Source of the DNA: DATARH01 sp963778385 | GTDB lineage: Bacteria; Pseudomonadota; Alphaproteobacteria; ATCC43930; CGMCC-115725 | DNA length: 64,000 nt | Direction of reading: 5' to 3' | NCBI GenBank assembly: GCA_963778385.1 | Contig: CAVZUA010000002.1 | Coordinates: 62,001-126,000, forward strand | Shown: positions 54,976 through 63,113 of the stretch, piece by piece | Layout: each line of letters begins with the position of its first letter | How positions within the stretch are numbered: position 1 is the first letter of the stretch | Notes under the pieces: model-generated | Told to the model about the DNA's origin: nothing | Database searches by the model: none | What the model saw: only the letters and a program-made list of their open reading frames with translations | Program-made: the position numbers and the translations under genes

Positions 54976-55485
54976 TCGGGCAAACTCCGGGACGCGCTTC
55001 TTTGCCCGCAGCAAAAGCGGGCGGCGGCGCTGTCCATTGTGCAAGGAGGCCTTGGGCGCTTGTCCCTGGAGAGCTTATCGGAGCGTCGCGTAAAACTGTC
55101 ATCGGCGTCGCGGTGGATAACCTGCTGCCTGGCCTCGGGTTTCAGCCAATTTGCCTCGCCCAGCGCGGCGGCGACAGGCCGGTAGCGCGGGCGAGCGTCC
55201 CAACGCCGCCGGGCGCCGCCCGGTCGGCGAATTTCATACCGCCTAATGTACTTGCGCCGCCCCTCAACCACAATGTTTTCGTCCGACCGGGGCTGACAAC
55301 GGCCGACAAACCGACCATTTAGGCGCCGTGGGTTGCCGATCCCGCCCGGCGCTCAACCAAATCGGCCTTGGAAAGGCCCAAATCTTGGCGCATAAGGGCG
55401 GCGACTGGCCGCTAGCAGGGGATCCCGAGAAGAAATCGGGACGTGAGCCGCACCGACAAAGCGGCGCCAATGGAGTGCGCGTCGT
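54976..55485. other. Divergent promoter region and rne leader
   Basis: A 510-bp spacer between divergent rne and mrcA. Known from other bacteria: rne mRNA has a long 5' leader used in autoregulation, and this spacing would allow one. The amidase gene often found here in alphaproteobacteria is absent. No RNA element could be identified by eye. Confidence 0.45.
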
Positions 55486-58005
55486 TTGCGTACCTTGACC
55501 AGAGTCGTCCGTTTCGTTTTTGTCTGCGCGGTCTTGCTGGCGATGATCGGCGGCGCGATGGCGGGGCTGACGATTTGGTATTTCGGCCGCGACCTCCCGG
55601 ATTACCAGCAGCTCGCCAATTACCAGCCGCCGATTACGACGCGCGTACTCGCCGGCGACGGCCGGCTGCTCGCCGAATATGCCACCGAGCGACGTGTTTT
55701 CGTGCCCATCGGGGTCATCCCGAAACGGGTGATCGCTGCCTTTCTCGCCGCCGAGGACAAGAATTTCTACAGCCATCACGGCGTCGACCCGATGTCGATG
55801 CTGCGCGCGGCGGTGACGGATATCGGCCGCTGGCACAGTGCCCGGCGACCGGTCGGCGCCTCGACCATCACACAGCAAGTCGCCAAGAACATGCTGCTGT
55901 CGAACGAGCTGTCGATCCAGCGCAAGATCAAGGAAATCCTGCTGGCGACGCGAATCGACGAGGCGCTCCCCAAGGATCACATCCTCGAACTCTATCTGAA
56001 CGAGATCTATCTCGGGGGCGGCGCCTACGGCGTTGCATCGGCGGCCCTGACCTATTTCGACAAGCCGCTCGACGAGCTGACCATCGGCGAGGCGGCCTTT
56101 CTCGCCGGGCTGCCCAAGGCGCCGAGCAATTACAACCCCGTGCGCTTTCCGCAAGCCGCACGCGCCCGGCGCGACATCGTGCTCGACCAGATGGCGGAGG
56201 CGGGGTTTGCTGCCCCGGCGGAAATCGCGGCGGCGAAGGCCGACCCGGTCATCGTGCGGCATCGCGAGGACACCGCCGTCGCCACCGCCCCCTATTTTGC
56301 CGAAGAGGTGCGGCGTCAGCTGATCGCCAAGTTTGGCGAGAAGCGGGTCTACGAAGGCGGGCTGACCGTGCGCACCAGCCTCGACGGCCGGCTGCAAGAA
56401 GCCGCCGACAAGAATCTCCGGCAGGGCCTCGTCGCTTTCGATCGCGCACATGGCGGCTGGCGCGGCGCGGTCGATCACATCGACATCCGCACCGACTGGC
56501 ACGAAAAGCTGGCGGCGATGCCGCTGCCGCCGGGTGCCGACGCATTGAGCTGGCAGCTGGCGATGGTGGAAAACACCAACGCGGAGGGCGCGGAGATCGG
56601 CTTCAAGGACGGCTCGGGCGGCCGCATCCCGTTCTCGCAGATGCGATGGGCACAGCCGTTGCACGACGATGGGACGCTCGGCGCTTTTCCACGCAGCGCC
56701 GCCGACGTCGTCAAGCCCGGCGATGTCGTAATGGTCGAGCCCCTTCCCGCCGCTCCCGAACCGCCGCCGGGCAAGAAACCCGCGACGGCGCTGAAAGTCG
56801 CCGCCGCGGCGCCTCCAGCCAAAGCGCTGCCGTTGTTCAATCTCTGCCAGATCCCGGATGTCTCGGGTGCGCTGGTGTCGGTCGATCCACATACTGGTCG
56901 CGTGCTGGCGATGAGCGGCGGGTTCAGCTTTGAGATCAGCCAATTCAATCGCGCCACCCAGGCGCATCGGCAGCCGGGCTCGTCGATCAAGCCGTTTGTT
57001 TACCTGACCGCGATGGAACACGGGTTCACACCGTCGACCCTGGTGCTCGACGGGCCACTCTCGCTCGATCAGGGGCCGGGCATGCCGCCGTGGACCCCGG
57101 GCAATTACGAGTCCGAGAGCTTCCGCGGGCCGACACCGCTCGCGGTCGCGCTGGCGCATTCGCTCAATACCGTCGCGGCGCGACTCGGCTCGATCCTCGG
57201 TATGGATGCCGTCGGCCAGAACATCGAGGCTTTCGGCATCATGGATCATATGCCGCGTGAATATTCGATGTCGCTCGGCGCCGGCGAGACCACGCCGCTG
57301 CGCCTCACCGCGGCCTATGCGATGCTCGTCGACGGCGGCAAAAAACTCACGCCGACGCTGATCGACAGCGTGCAGGACCGCAACGGCGTGACCATCTTCC
57401 GCGCCGATCAGCGGCCCTGCGCCGGCTGCAACAATGTCGAGTGGGATCATCAGCCGCCGCCTGTCATCCCCGACACTCGCGAGCAGATCGCCGATCCGGC
57501 CTCGTCCTATCAGGTCGTGCAGATGATGCAGGGCGTTGTGCAGCGCGGCACCGGCGCGCGGGTCGCGGCGGTCGGCAAACCGATCGCCGGCAAGACCGGC
57601 ACCACCAGCGAGTGGCGCGATACCTGGTTTGTCGGCTTCACCCCGAACCTCGCAGCGGGGGTTTATATCGGCTACGACAATCACGACAGCCTCGGCCGCG
57701 GCCAGCAGGCCGCGGTTGTCGCCGCGCCGGTGTTCCGCGACTACATGATCGCCGCGACGAAGGACGCGCCGGCGACCGAGTTCCGCATCCCGCCCGGCTT
57801 GCAAATGGTCCGCGTCAACCCCGATTCGATGCTGCCGGCGTCCGGTGGCGAGGGCTCGGTATGGTTCGCCTACAAGCCCGGAACCGCCCCGGACAAGGAT
57901 CGCGAGATCGGGCTCCAGGGCGTACCGGGCGAAGGCTCCGGTCTGATCAGCGGCGAGTTCACACCGGCGCGGCAACCGGCTTCGGGTACCGGCGGGCTCT
58001 ACTAA
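55486..58005 (+). CDS. mrcA: Penicillin-binding protein 1A
   Basis: The start is TTG 55486, with GGAG 10 nt upstream; no in-frame ATG is better. The 839-aa protein has an N-terminal membrane anchor, the GT51 glycosyltransferase domain (AAEDKNFYSHHGVDP, STITQQVAKNMLLSNE, IKEILLATRIDEALPKDHIL, EAAFLAGLPKAPSNYNPV), an OB-like linker and the transpeptidase domain with GSSIKPFVYL (SxxK), HSLNTVAA (SxN) and GKTGTTSEW (KTG). It polymerises and crosslinks peptidoglycan in the periplasm. The linker includes an Ala/Pro-rich loop near residue 425-445. Confidence 0.95.
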   Translation: MRTLTRVVRFVFVCAVLLAMIGGAMAGLTIWYFGRDLPDYQQLANYQPPITTRVLAGDGRLLAEYATERRVFVPIGVIPKRVIAAFLAAEDKNFYSHHGVDPMSMLRAAVTDIGRWHSARRPVGASTITQQVAKNMLLSNELSIQRKIKEILLATRIDEALPKDHILELYLNEIYLGGGAYGVASAALTYFDKPLDELTIGEAAFLAGLPKAPSNYNPVRFPQAARARRDIVLDQMAEAGFAAPAEIAAAKADPVIVRHREDTAVATAPYFAEEVRRQLIAKFGEKRVYEGGLTVRTSLDGRLQEAADKNLRQGLVAFDRAHGGWRGAVDHIDIRTDWHEKLAAMPLPPGADALSWQLAMVENTNAEGAEIGFKDGSGGRIPFSQMRWAQPLHDDGTLGAFPRSAADVVKPGDVVMVEPLPAAPEPPPGKKPATALKVAAAAPPAKALPLFNLCQIPDVSGALVSVDPHTGRVLAMSGGFSFEISQFNRATQAHRQPGSSIKPFVYLTAMEHGFTPSTLVLDGPLSLDQGPGMPPWTPGNYESESFRGPTPLAVALAHSLNTVAARLGSILGMDAVGQNIEAFGIMDHMPREYSMSLGAGETTPLRLTAAYAMLVDGGKKLTPTLIDSVQDRNGVTIFRADQRPCAGCNNVEWDHQPPPVIPDTREQIADPASSYQVVQMMQGVVQRGTGARVAAVGKPIAGKTGTTSEWRDTWFVGFTPNLAAGVYIGYDNHDSLGRGQQAAVVAAPVFRDYMIAATKDAPATEFRIPPGLQMVRVNPDSMLPASGGEGSVWFAYKPGTAPDKDREIGLQGVPGEGSGLISGEFTPARQPASGTGGLY

Positions 58006-58006
58006 C

Positions 58007-58975
58007 GTGAAGATCCTGCGCTTCGATCCGGACCCCGCAACCCTCCCCTATCACCAAGACATCTACACCGAGTTCGCCGGCCTGGCGCCCGAGGGGCATC
58101 GCGACCGCTTCACGAAATGGTGGTTCTGGGCCGACGGCAATGGGTTGCACTCGGTCGAGTTCCTGTTTCCCCGGCTGACGGTCGCGACCTCCGTCGAGCC
58201 CTTCGCGTTCGAGCGTCGGTTTGCCGATGAAAAACGGCGCGCTCCAAGTCGAGCGATGATCGACACCCACGCCCCTTGGGCGTACCAGGTCGAATTCGGC
58301 CGCCACGCCTCGACCCGTTGTGTCCGCGACGCCGCCGATTGGAATTACCATCGCTACCGGGGAAGCCTGCTGGTCGATACGACGGCGCGACTGATGGGCG
58401 ATGCGGCGGCGGATATGACGGTGCTCGATGTCGGCTGTCATTGCGGCGTCTTCGCGCTCGAATTCGCCGAACACGGGTTCGGACAGGTGCAGGGCGTCGA
58501 CCTGCGGCCGGAAAACATCCGTCAGGCGAACTTCCTCAAGGAGAGTTTTGCGGTTCCGAACGTTTCGTTCTCGGTCTTGAACGCGCGCGACATCCTGCAG
58601 GCGACGCCGGCGGATATCGTGTTCTGCGGCGGCTTGCTGTACCACGTGACCTTTCCGTTGGAACTGCTGCGGAACCTGTTCCAATTGACGCGCCAGTACC
58701 TGGTCCTCGACAGCCTGGCGCATAAAGAGCCGATTTCGGCGTTTCACCTGGTGTGCAACAAGGACGTGTCCTATTCGGCCGAAGGCGAGTTGCCATACGA
58801 ATATCATCCGACCTATCGGGCGCTTGGCGAGGCGCTGCATGCTGTCGGGTTTACGTCGATCTATGAAATCGTCGGCGACAAGGCCGCCCAGGTTCCCAAC
58901 TACTGCGACGGCAGCGTCAGGTCATTCATTGCCGCAAAGACCGATTTTTCTAGGATAAACCTGCCGAAAGCGTAA
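58007..58975 (+). CDS. SAM-dependent methyltransferase (DUF1698/CmoB-like)
   Basis: The gene starts at GTG 58007, 1 bp after the mrcA stop. The 322-aa product has a core reading NYHRYRGSLLVDTTARLMGD, MTVLDVGCHCGVFALEFAEH (motif I), VQGVDLRPENIRQANFL, DIVFCGGLLYHVTFPLELLR. That pattern matches the DUF1698 branch (CmoB-like). The N-terminus is not CmoB's. Cys residues in motif I (GCHCG) are unusual. A sugar or lipid acceptor is more likely than tRNA. It is an insert in the usual mrcA-prfB neighbourhood. Confidence 0.8.
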   Translation: MKILRFDPDPATLPYHQDIYTEFAGLAPEGHRDRFTKWWFWADGNGLHSVEFLFPRLTVATSVEPFAFERRFADEKRRAPSRAMIDTHAPWAYQVEFGRHASTRCVRDAADWNYHRYRGSLLVDTTARLMGDAAADMTVLDVGCHCGVFALEFAEHGFGQVQGVDLRPENIRQANFLKESFAVPNVSFSVLNARDILQATPADIVFCGGLLYHVTFPLELLRNLFQLTRQYLVLDSLAHKEPISAFHLVCNKDVSYSAEGELPYEYHPTYRALGEALHAVGFTSIYEIVGDKAAQVPNYCDGSVRSFIAAKTDFSRINLPKA

Positions 58976-59017
58976 CGGATAAAATATACGGGCTTGCAGG
59001 GACGGGAGCGACGCGTT

Positions 59018-59764
59018 GTGATCATCGGCCAGGCGCATATCGATTACCTGATCGCCGCCGGCATCAATAACCAGTGGAGCGCGGGATACAATCTTCCCGC
59101 ATGGTTCATCCTGGAGCCGCCGGTCAACCTGCAGTCGGTCGCGCTACTCAGTGGTTCCGCGGTCGGCGCCTTCACCTATTTCGTCAACGGCTTTGTCAAC
59201 AACAGCAAGTTCGGCCGCTACTGCTCGATCGCCGAGGCGGTCAATCTCGGGCGCGGCGATCATCCGACCGAGTGGCTCAGCACCAGCCCGTTCCAATACG
59301 AGCACGGGTTTGTCGCGAGTATGCTGCGCGGCGATGCGTTTCGTCGGCACATCGACCAGATCGCCCAGCGGCAGTTCGTCAAGGATTACCATTCGGCGGA
59401 ATTCGACATCATCAACATCGGCAACGACGTCTGGATCGGTCACGGCGCCTTTATCAAGCCGGGCGTGGTCATCGATGACGGCGCGGTCGTGGCGGCCGGG
59501 GCCGTCGTCACCAGGGATGTCCCGCCCTATACGATTGTCGGCGGCGTTCCGGCGCGGCCGATCAAGACCCGCTTCCCCGACAAGACGATCGAAAAATTGC
59601 TGACGCTGAAATGGTGGCAATACGCGATGTGGGATTTGCGCGATCTGCCCTGGGACGATATCGACCGGTCGATCGCGCTGATCGAGGAACGGATTGCGAT
59701 GGGCCGGCTCACCCCGTACCGTCCCGTGGAAATCACCCAGCATCATCCCATCTTCAAGGCATAA
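59018..59764 (+). CDS. Hexapeptide-repeat acyltransferase (CatB/VatD-like)
   Basis: GTG 59018 is chosen because GGGAG lies 12-16 nt upstream; a TTG at 58994 is in frame but poorer. The 248-aa product has left-handed beta-helix repeats: NSKFGRYCSIAEAVNLGRG, HPTEWLSTSPF, then INIGNDVWIGHGAFIKPGVV and VIDDGAVVAAGAVVTRDVPP. The VWIGHGA block with the catalytic His and PYTIVGGVPARPIK end are typical of xenobiotic or sugar O-acetyltransferases. The short N-terminal extension is unfamiliar. Together with the preceding methyltransferase it likely modifies a surface or exported glycan. Confidence 0.85.
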   Translation: MIIGQAHIDYLIAAGINNQWSAGYNLPAWFILEPPVNLQSVALLSGSAVGAFTYFVNGFVNNSKFGRYCSIAEAVNLGRGDHPTEWLSTSPFQYEHGFVASMLRGDAFRRHIDQIAQRQFVKDYHSAEFDIINIGNDVWIGHGAFIKPGVVIDDGAVVAAGAVVTRDVPPYTIVGGVPARPIKTRFPDKTIEKLLTLKWWQYAMWDLRDLPWDDIDRSIALIEERIAMGRLTPYRPVEITQHHPIFKA

Positions 59765-59783
59765 ATCCCCAAGGAACGAGGAC

Positions 59784-60915
59784 ATGCGCGCGGAAACTCA
59801 GGCGGTCGTCGACGACATCCAGAAATCGCTCACGCTGCTGCGGAGGCATCTTTGACTGGGATGTCGCCAACCGTCGCCTCGCCGAGCTGAACGAAAAGGT
59901 CGAGGCTCCCAATTTCTGGAACGACCCCGAAGCGGCGCAAAAGATCGCCCGTGAGCGCAGCCGTCTGGAACACCTGATCGGCGGCTACAAGCGCATCGAG
60001 CAGGACTACACCGATGCGGTCGAGCTCATCGAGTTGGGCGAGGCCGAGGGCGACGAGAGCGTCGTCACGGAGGCCGAGACGGCGCTCGAAAAGCTGCGCG
60101 CCGAGGCGGCCAAACGCGAGCTCGAAAGCCTGCTCTCAGGGGAAGCCGACGGCAACGACTGCTACCTCGAGGTCCATGCCGGCAGCGGCGGCACCGAGGC
60201 GCAGGACTGGGCCGAGATGCTGCTGCGCATGTATGTACGCTGGGCCGAGGCGCACGATTACAAGGCCGAATGGGTCGAGGAGAGCGCCGGCGAAGGCGCC
60301 GGCATCAAATCCGCCACCGTGCTGATCAAGGGCACCAATGCCTATGGCTGGCTGAAAACCGAGAGCGGTGTGCACCGGCTGGTGCGCATCTCACCGTTCG
60401 ATTCGGCGGCGCGGCGCCACACCAGTTTTGCCTCGGCCTGGGTCTACCCGGTGATCGACGACAAGATCGAGATCGAAATCCAGGACAAATATCTGCGCGT
60501 CGACACCTACCGCGCCTCGGGCGCCGGTGGGCAGCACGTCAACAAGACCGACAGCGCGGTGCGCCTGACGTACACCGCGCCCGGTTCGGAGCCCGTCGCC
60601 GTCGCCTGCCAGAACGAGCGCTCGCAGCACCAAAACCGCGCGCAGGCGTTCTCCATGCTGCGCGCGCGGCTCTATGAGATCGAATTGCAGAAGCGCGAGG
60701 CGGCAACCGACGCGATGAATGCGTCAAAGACCGATATCGGCTGGGGCCATCAGATTCGCTCCTACGTGCTGCAGCCCTACCAGATGGTCAAGGACCTGCG
60801 GACCGGCGTCGAGATCGGCAACGCGCCGGCGGTGCTCGACGGCGACATTGACCGGTTTCTGTCGGCCGCGCTCGCCGCCCGCATCCAGGGCGCCGACGCG
60901 ATCAAGGTGGAGTAA
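59784..60915 (+). CDS. prfB: Peptide chain release factor 2, with programmed +1 frameshift
   Basis: ATG 59784 opens a 23-codon frame ending in TGA at 59853-59855. The downstream frame starts DWDVANRRLAELNEKVEAPN at 59854. The junction has the classic signal: Shine-Dalgarno-like CGGAGG (59841-59846), 3-nt spacer CAT, then CTT TGA C. RF2 recognises its own in-frame UGA, so low RF2 lets the ribosome shift to +1. Together they encode 376 aa. The domain has SPFDSAARRHTSFAS (SPF codon-recognition motif) and SGAGGQHVNKTDSAVRL (GGQ hydrolysis motif). Terminates at UGA and UAA. Confidence 0.96.
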
Positions 60916-60942
60916 TCGAAGCCGCGAAACTTGGAGGGAGCC

Positions 60943-61467
60943 ATGAACGATGCCGCTGTGCTGCCGCTGCATATGCTGGATGTCAGAGAGCTGAGCCCGG
61001 AGACCTTTGCGCCTTACGGTCAGGTGGTCGCGCCGCTACGGACCGGCGGTCAGGGTTCCGAGACCGGCCACGACCCGGAAACCTCGCCGCGCGAGGCAAA
61101 GCTCGTCCTCGGCAATGGCGAGCCGCGGCTGTGGATCATGCACCTGCCGCATGTCGGGCTCGGCTTCAGCCGGATCGCGCGGCACCGTCGCGTGACGCAA
61201 TGCCTGGGGTCGCTCGGCGGCAAGGAATGGCTGATCGGGGTCGCACCGCCGGGCGACCCGAGCGACGACGCCCGCCCGCGGCTCGACGACATCGTCGCCT
61301 TCCGCATTCCCGGCGATCGGCTCATCAAGCTGCATGTCAGCACGTGGCACGCCGGGCCGCATTTCGTCCATGACGAATGCCTGTTCGTGAACCTCGAAAA
61401 CCTCGACACCAACCGCCGCGACTTTCACGGCGTGCCGCTGCCGGCGGAGTGTCGCTACCGGCTCTAA
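60943..61467 (+). CDS. Ureidoglycolate lyase (AllA)-like protein
   Basis: ATG 60943 follows GGAGGGAGCC, so a TTG at 60931 is not used. The 174-aa cupin-like protein has ARHRRVTQCLGSLGGKEWLI, VAPPGDPSDDARPRLDDIVA, then KLHVSTWHAGPHFVHDECLF. The RH-x-VTQ and TWH-G-H blocks match AllA, which splits ureidoglycolate into glyoxylate and urea in purine breakdown. No other allantoin gene is adjacent, so a related function is possible. Confidence 0.78.
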   Translation: MNDAAVLPLHMLDVRELSPETFAPYGQVVAPLRTGGQGSETGHDPETSPREAKLVLGNGEPRLWIMHLPHVGLGFSRIARHRRVTQCLGSLGGKEWLIGVAPPGDPSDDARPRLDDIVAFRIPGDRLIKLHVSTWHAGPHFVHDECLFVNLENLDTNRRDFHGVPLPAECRYRL

Positions 61468-61479
61468 CGGCCGGAGCTC

Positions 61480-62835
61480 TTATTCCCCCTCGCCCGCTTG
61501 CATCCCCGGGGTTGGCACCAGCGCCCCGCGCAGCCGCCAGAACAGCGCGGCCACCGCGAATGTCGCCACCCCGGTCAGCAGGAAGAGGCCCGGCACGCTG
61601 ACGCCTGTCGCGAGCAGCGCGATAACCGCCAGCGCCGACAGCACCATCGCCGCGGCATTGACGACATTGTTGGCGCCGATCGCGCGGGCGCGCCGCCGCG
61701 CGTCGCCGGCGGTCTGCAACAACGCGTAGAGCGGCAGCACGAACACACCGCCCGACGCGGCGATGCCGAGCAGGTCGACCAGGATGCGCCAATGTCCCGG
61801 CGTCGCGAGGAATTCCCCGATCGCGGTCAACGGCGCCTGCGCCGCGATTTCATGCACCGGGCTCGCCAGCCACAGATCGACCGAGAACAGCGCCATGCCG
61901 AGCGCGCCCCAGGGCGCCGCCGCGGCGCTGATCCGGCCCTTCAGGATGCGGCTGGCGGATAGCGACCCCACCCCGACCCCGACCGAGAACACGGTGAGAA
62001 ACAACGTCACCACCGCTTCCTCGGCGCCGAGATAGGCGCGCACATAGGTCGGGAATTGCGAGAGGTAGGTCGCACCGACCAGCCAGAACCAGGAAATCCC
62101 GAGGATCGAGCGGAACCGCGTCTTCTCGTGCCGGGTGCGGGCAATGAGCCGGCCGGTCGCGGTGATGAAATTGAGCTCGATCCGCGCCTCGGGCGCGCTC
62201 GGCCGGGTCGCGGGGATCGCCCGGCTCGCCGCCCAGGCGCAGACCGCGATCAGCACGATCAACACCGCCACGGTATGCGCGCCATGGCTCGTGGCGATCA
62301 GCATCCCGGCGATCGTGCCGATGAGGATGGCGAGAAACGTCCCCGCCTCGACCAGCGCGTTGCCGGCGAGCAACTCATCAAAGCGCAGGATGTCGACGAG
62401 AATCGCGTATTTGAGGGGACCGAAAAACGTCGCCTCGATCCCCATCACAAACAGCAGGGCGAGCATCGTCCAGACGCTCTCGGTCAGCACCGCCACCGCG
62501 GCGATCGCCATCACGACGATCTCGGTCAACTTGACGATGCGGATGATCTTCGCCTTGTCGTGCGCGTCGGCCAACTCGCCGGCGGTCGCCGAGCCGAGAA
62601 AGAACGGCAGGATAAAGAGCGCACCCGCCAGCGGGATCAGCATCGACGCCGGCACGCCGCGCGCCAGTTCCGGCCGGTAGGCGAGCATCAGCACCAGCGC
62701 GTTCTTCAGGGCGTTGTCGTTGAACGCCGAGAGGAATTGCGTCACCCAAAGCGGCCCGAAGCGCCGCGTCCGCAGCAGCGCGATCGCGCCGCCGCGCTTC
62801 AAACCCGGCTGGACATCCTGCATTTGTTGGTTCAC
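61480..62835 (-). CDS. MFS transporter, LplT-like
   Basis: The 451-aa membrane protein has about 12 hydrophobic segments and starts (GTG at 62835) with RFGPLWVTQFLSAFNDNALK, a block typical of LplT and of the N-terminal half of LplT-PlsC-Aas fusions. It continues with ILPFFLGSATAGELADAHDK, GIEATFFGPLKYAILVDIL and later SWFWLVGATYLSQFPTYVRA. LplT flips lysophospholipids across the inner membrane so they can be re-acylated. No PlsC or Aas domain follows here, so the acyltransferase must be elsewhere. It is convergent with the AllA-like gene. Confidence 0.85.
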   Translation of the reverse strand: MNQQMQDVQPGLKRGGAIALLRTRRFGPLWVTQFLSAFNDNALKNALVLMLAYRPELARGVPASMLIPLAGALFILPFFLGSATAGELADAHDKAKIIRIVKLTEIVVMAIAAVAVLTESVWTMLALLFVMGIEATFFGPLKYAILVDILRFDELLAGNALVEAGTFLAILIGTIAGMLIATSHGAHTVAVLIVLIAVCAWAASRAIPATRPSAPEARIELNFITATGRLIARTRHEKTRFRSILGISWFWLVGATYLSQFPTYVRAYLGAEEAVVTLFLTVFSVGVGVGSLSASRILKGRISAAAAPWGALGMALFSVDLWLASPVHEIAAQAPLTAIGEFLATPGHWRILVDLLGIAASGGVFVLPLYALLQTAGDARRRARAIGANNVVNAAAMVLSALAVIALLATGVSVPGLFLLTGVATFAVAALFWRLRGALVPTPGMQAGEGE

Positions 62836-62943
62836 CCCGTTTGCCGGCTTCCGGCACGCTTTCCGCAGCGCCGCCGGCCCAACGTAAATTCTTGTTTCAG
62901 CTTTCGATGACGGTTCCGCGTCGCCATATTGCCGGACATGCGC

Positions 62944-63035
62944 CCTTCGAGACGCGCTCCGCAGGTTCCTAACGATGACGTTGGCATCACGAACCCCGTC
63001 ATCCTAAAAAGCGCTCGCGAAGCGCGTCTCGAAGG
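62944..63035. repeat. Long-armed intergenic inverted repeat
   Basis: CCTTCGAGACGCGCT (62944-62958) and AGCGCGTCTCGAAGG (63021-63035) form a perfect 15-bp inverted repeat with a 62-nt loop. The loop's right side holds a further GCGCTCGCGAAGCGC hairpin. This is the pattern of dispersed extragenic repeats in Rhizobiales. It separates the divergent LplT-like and cysS genes. Confidence 0.65.
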
Positions 63036-63113
63036 ACGCAACGCCGGTCGTGCCGTCGCATCGCGCGCCGACATGGACCGGAAAAACGCAATCTGCTAGG
63101 CCTCGTCGCCGCC

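Noticed and set aside
55264..57975. 903-codon open frame on the minus strand opposite mrcA
   Set aside because: Arg/His-rich shadow of the PBP1A gene, whose GT51 and transpeptidase motifs are unambiguous.
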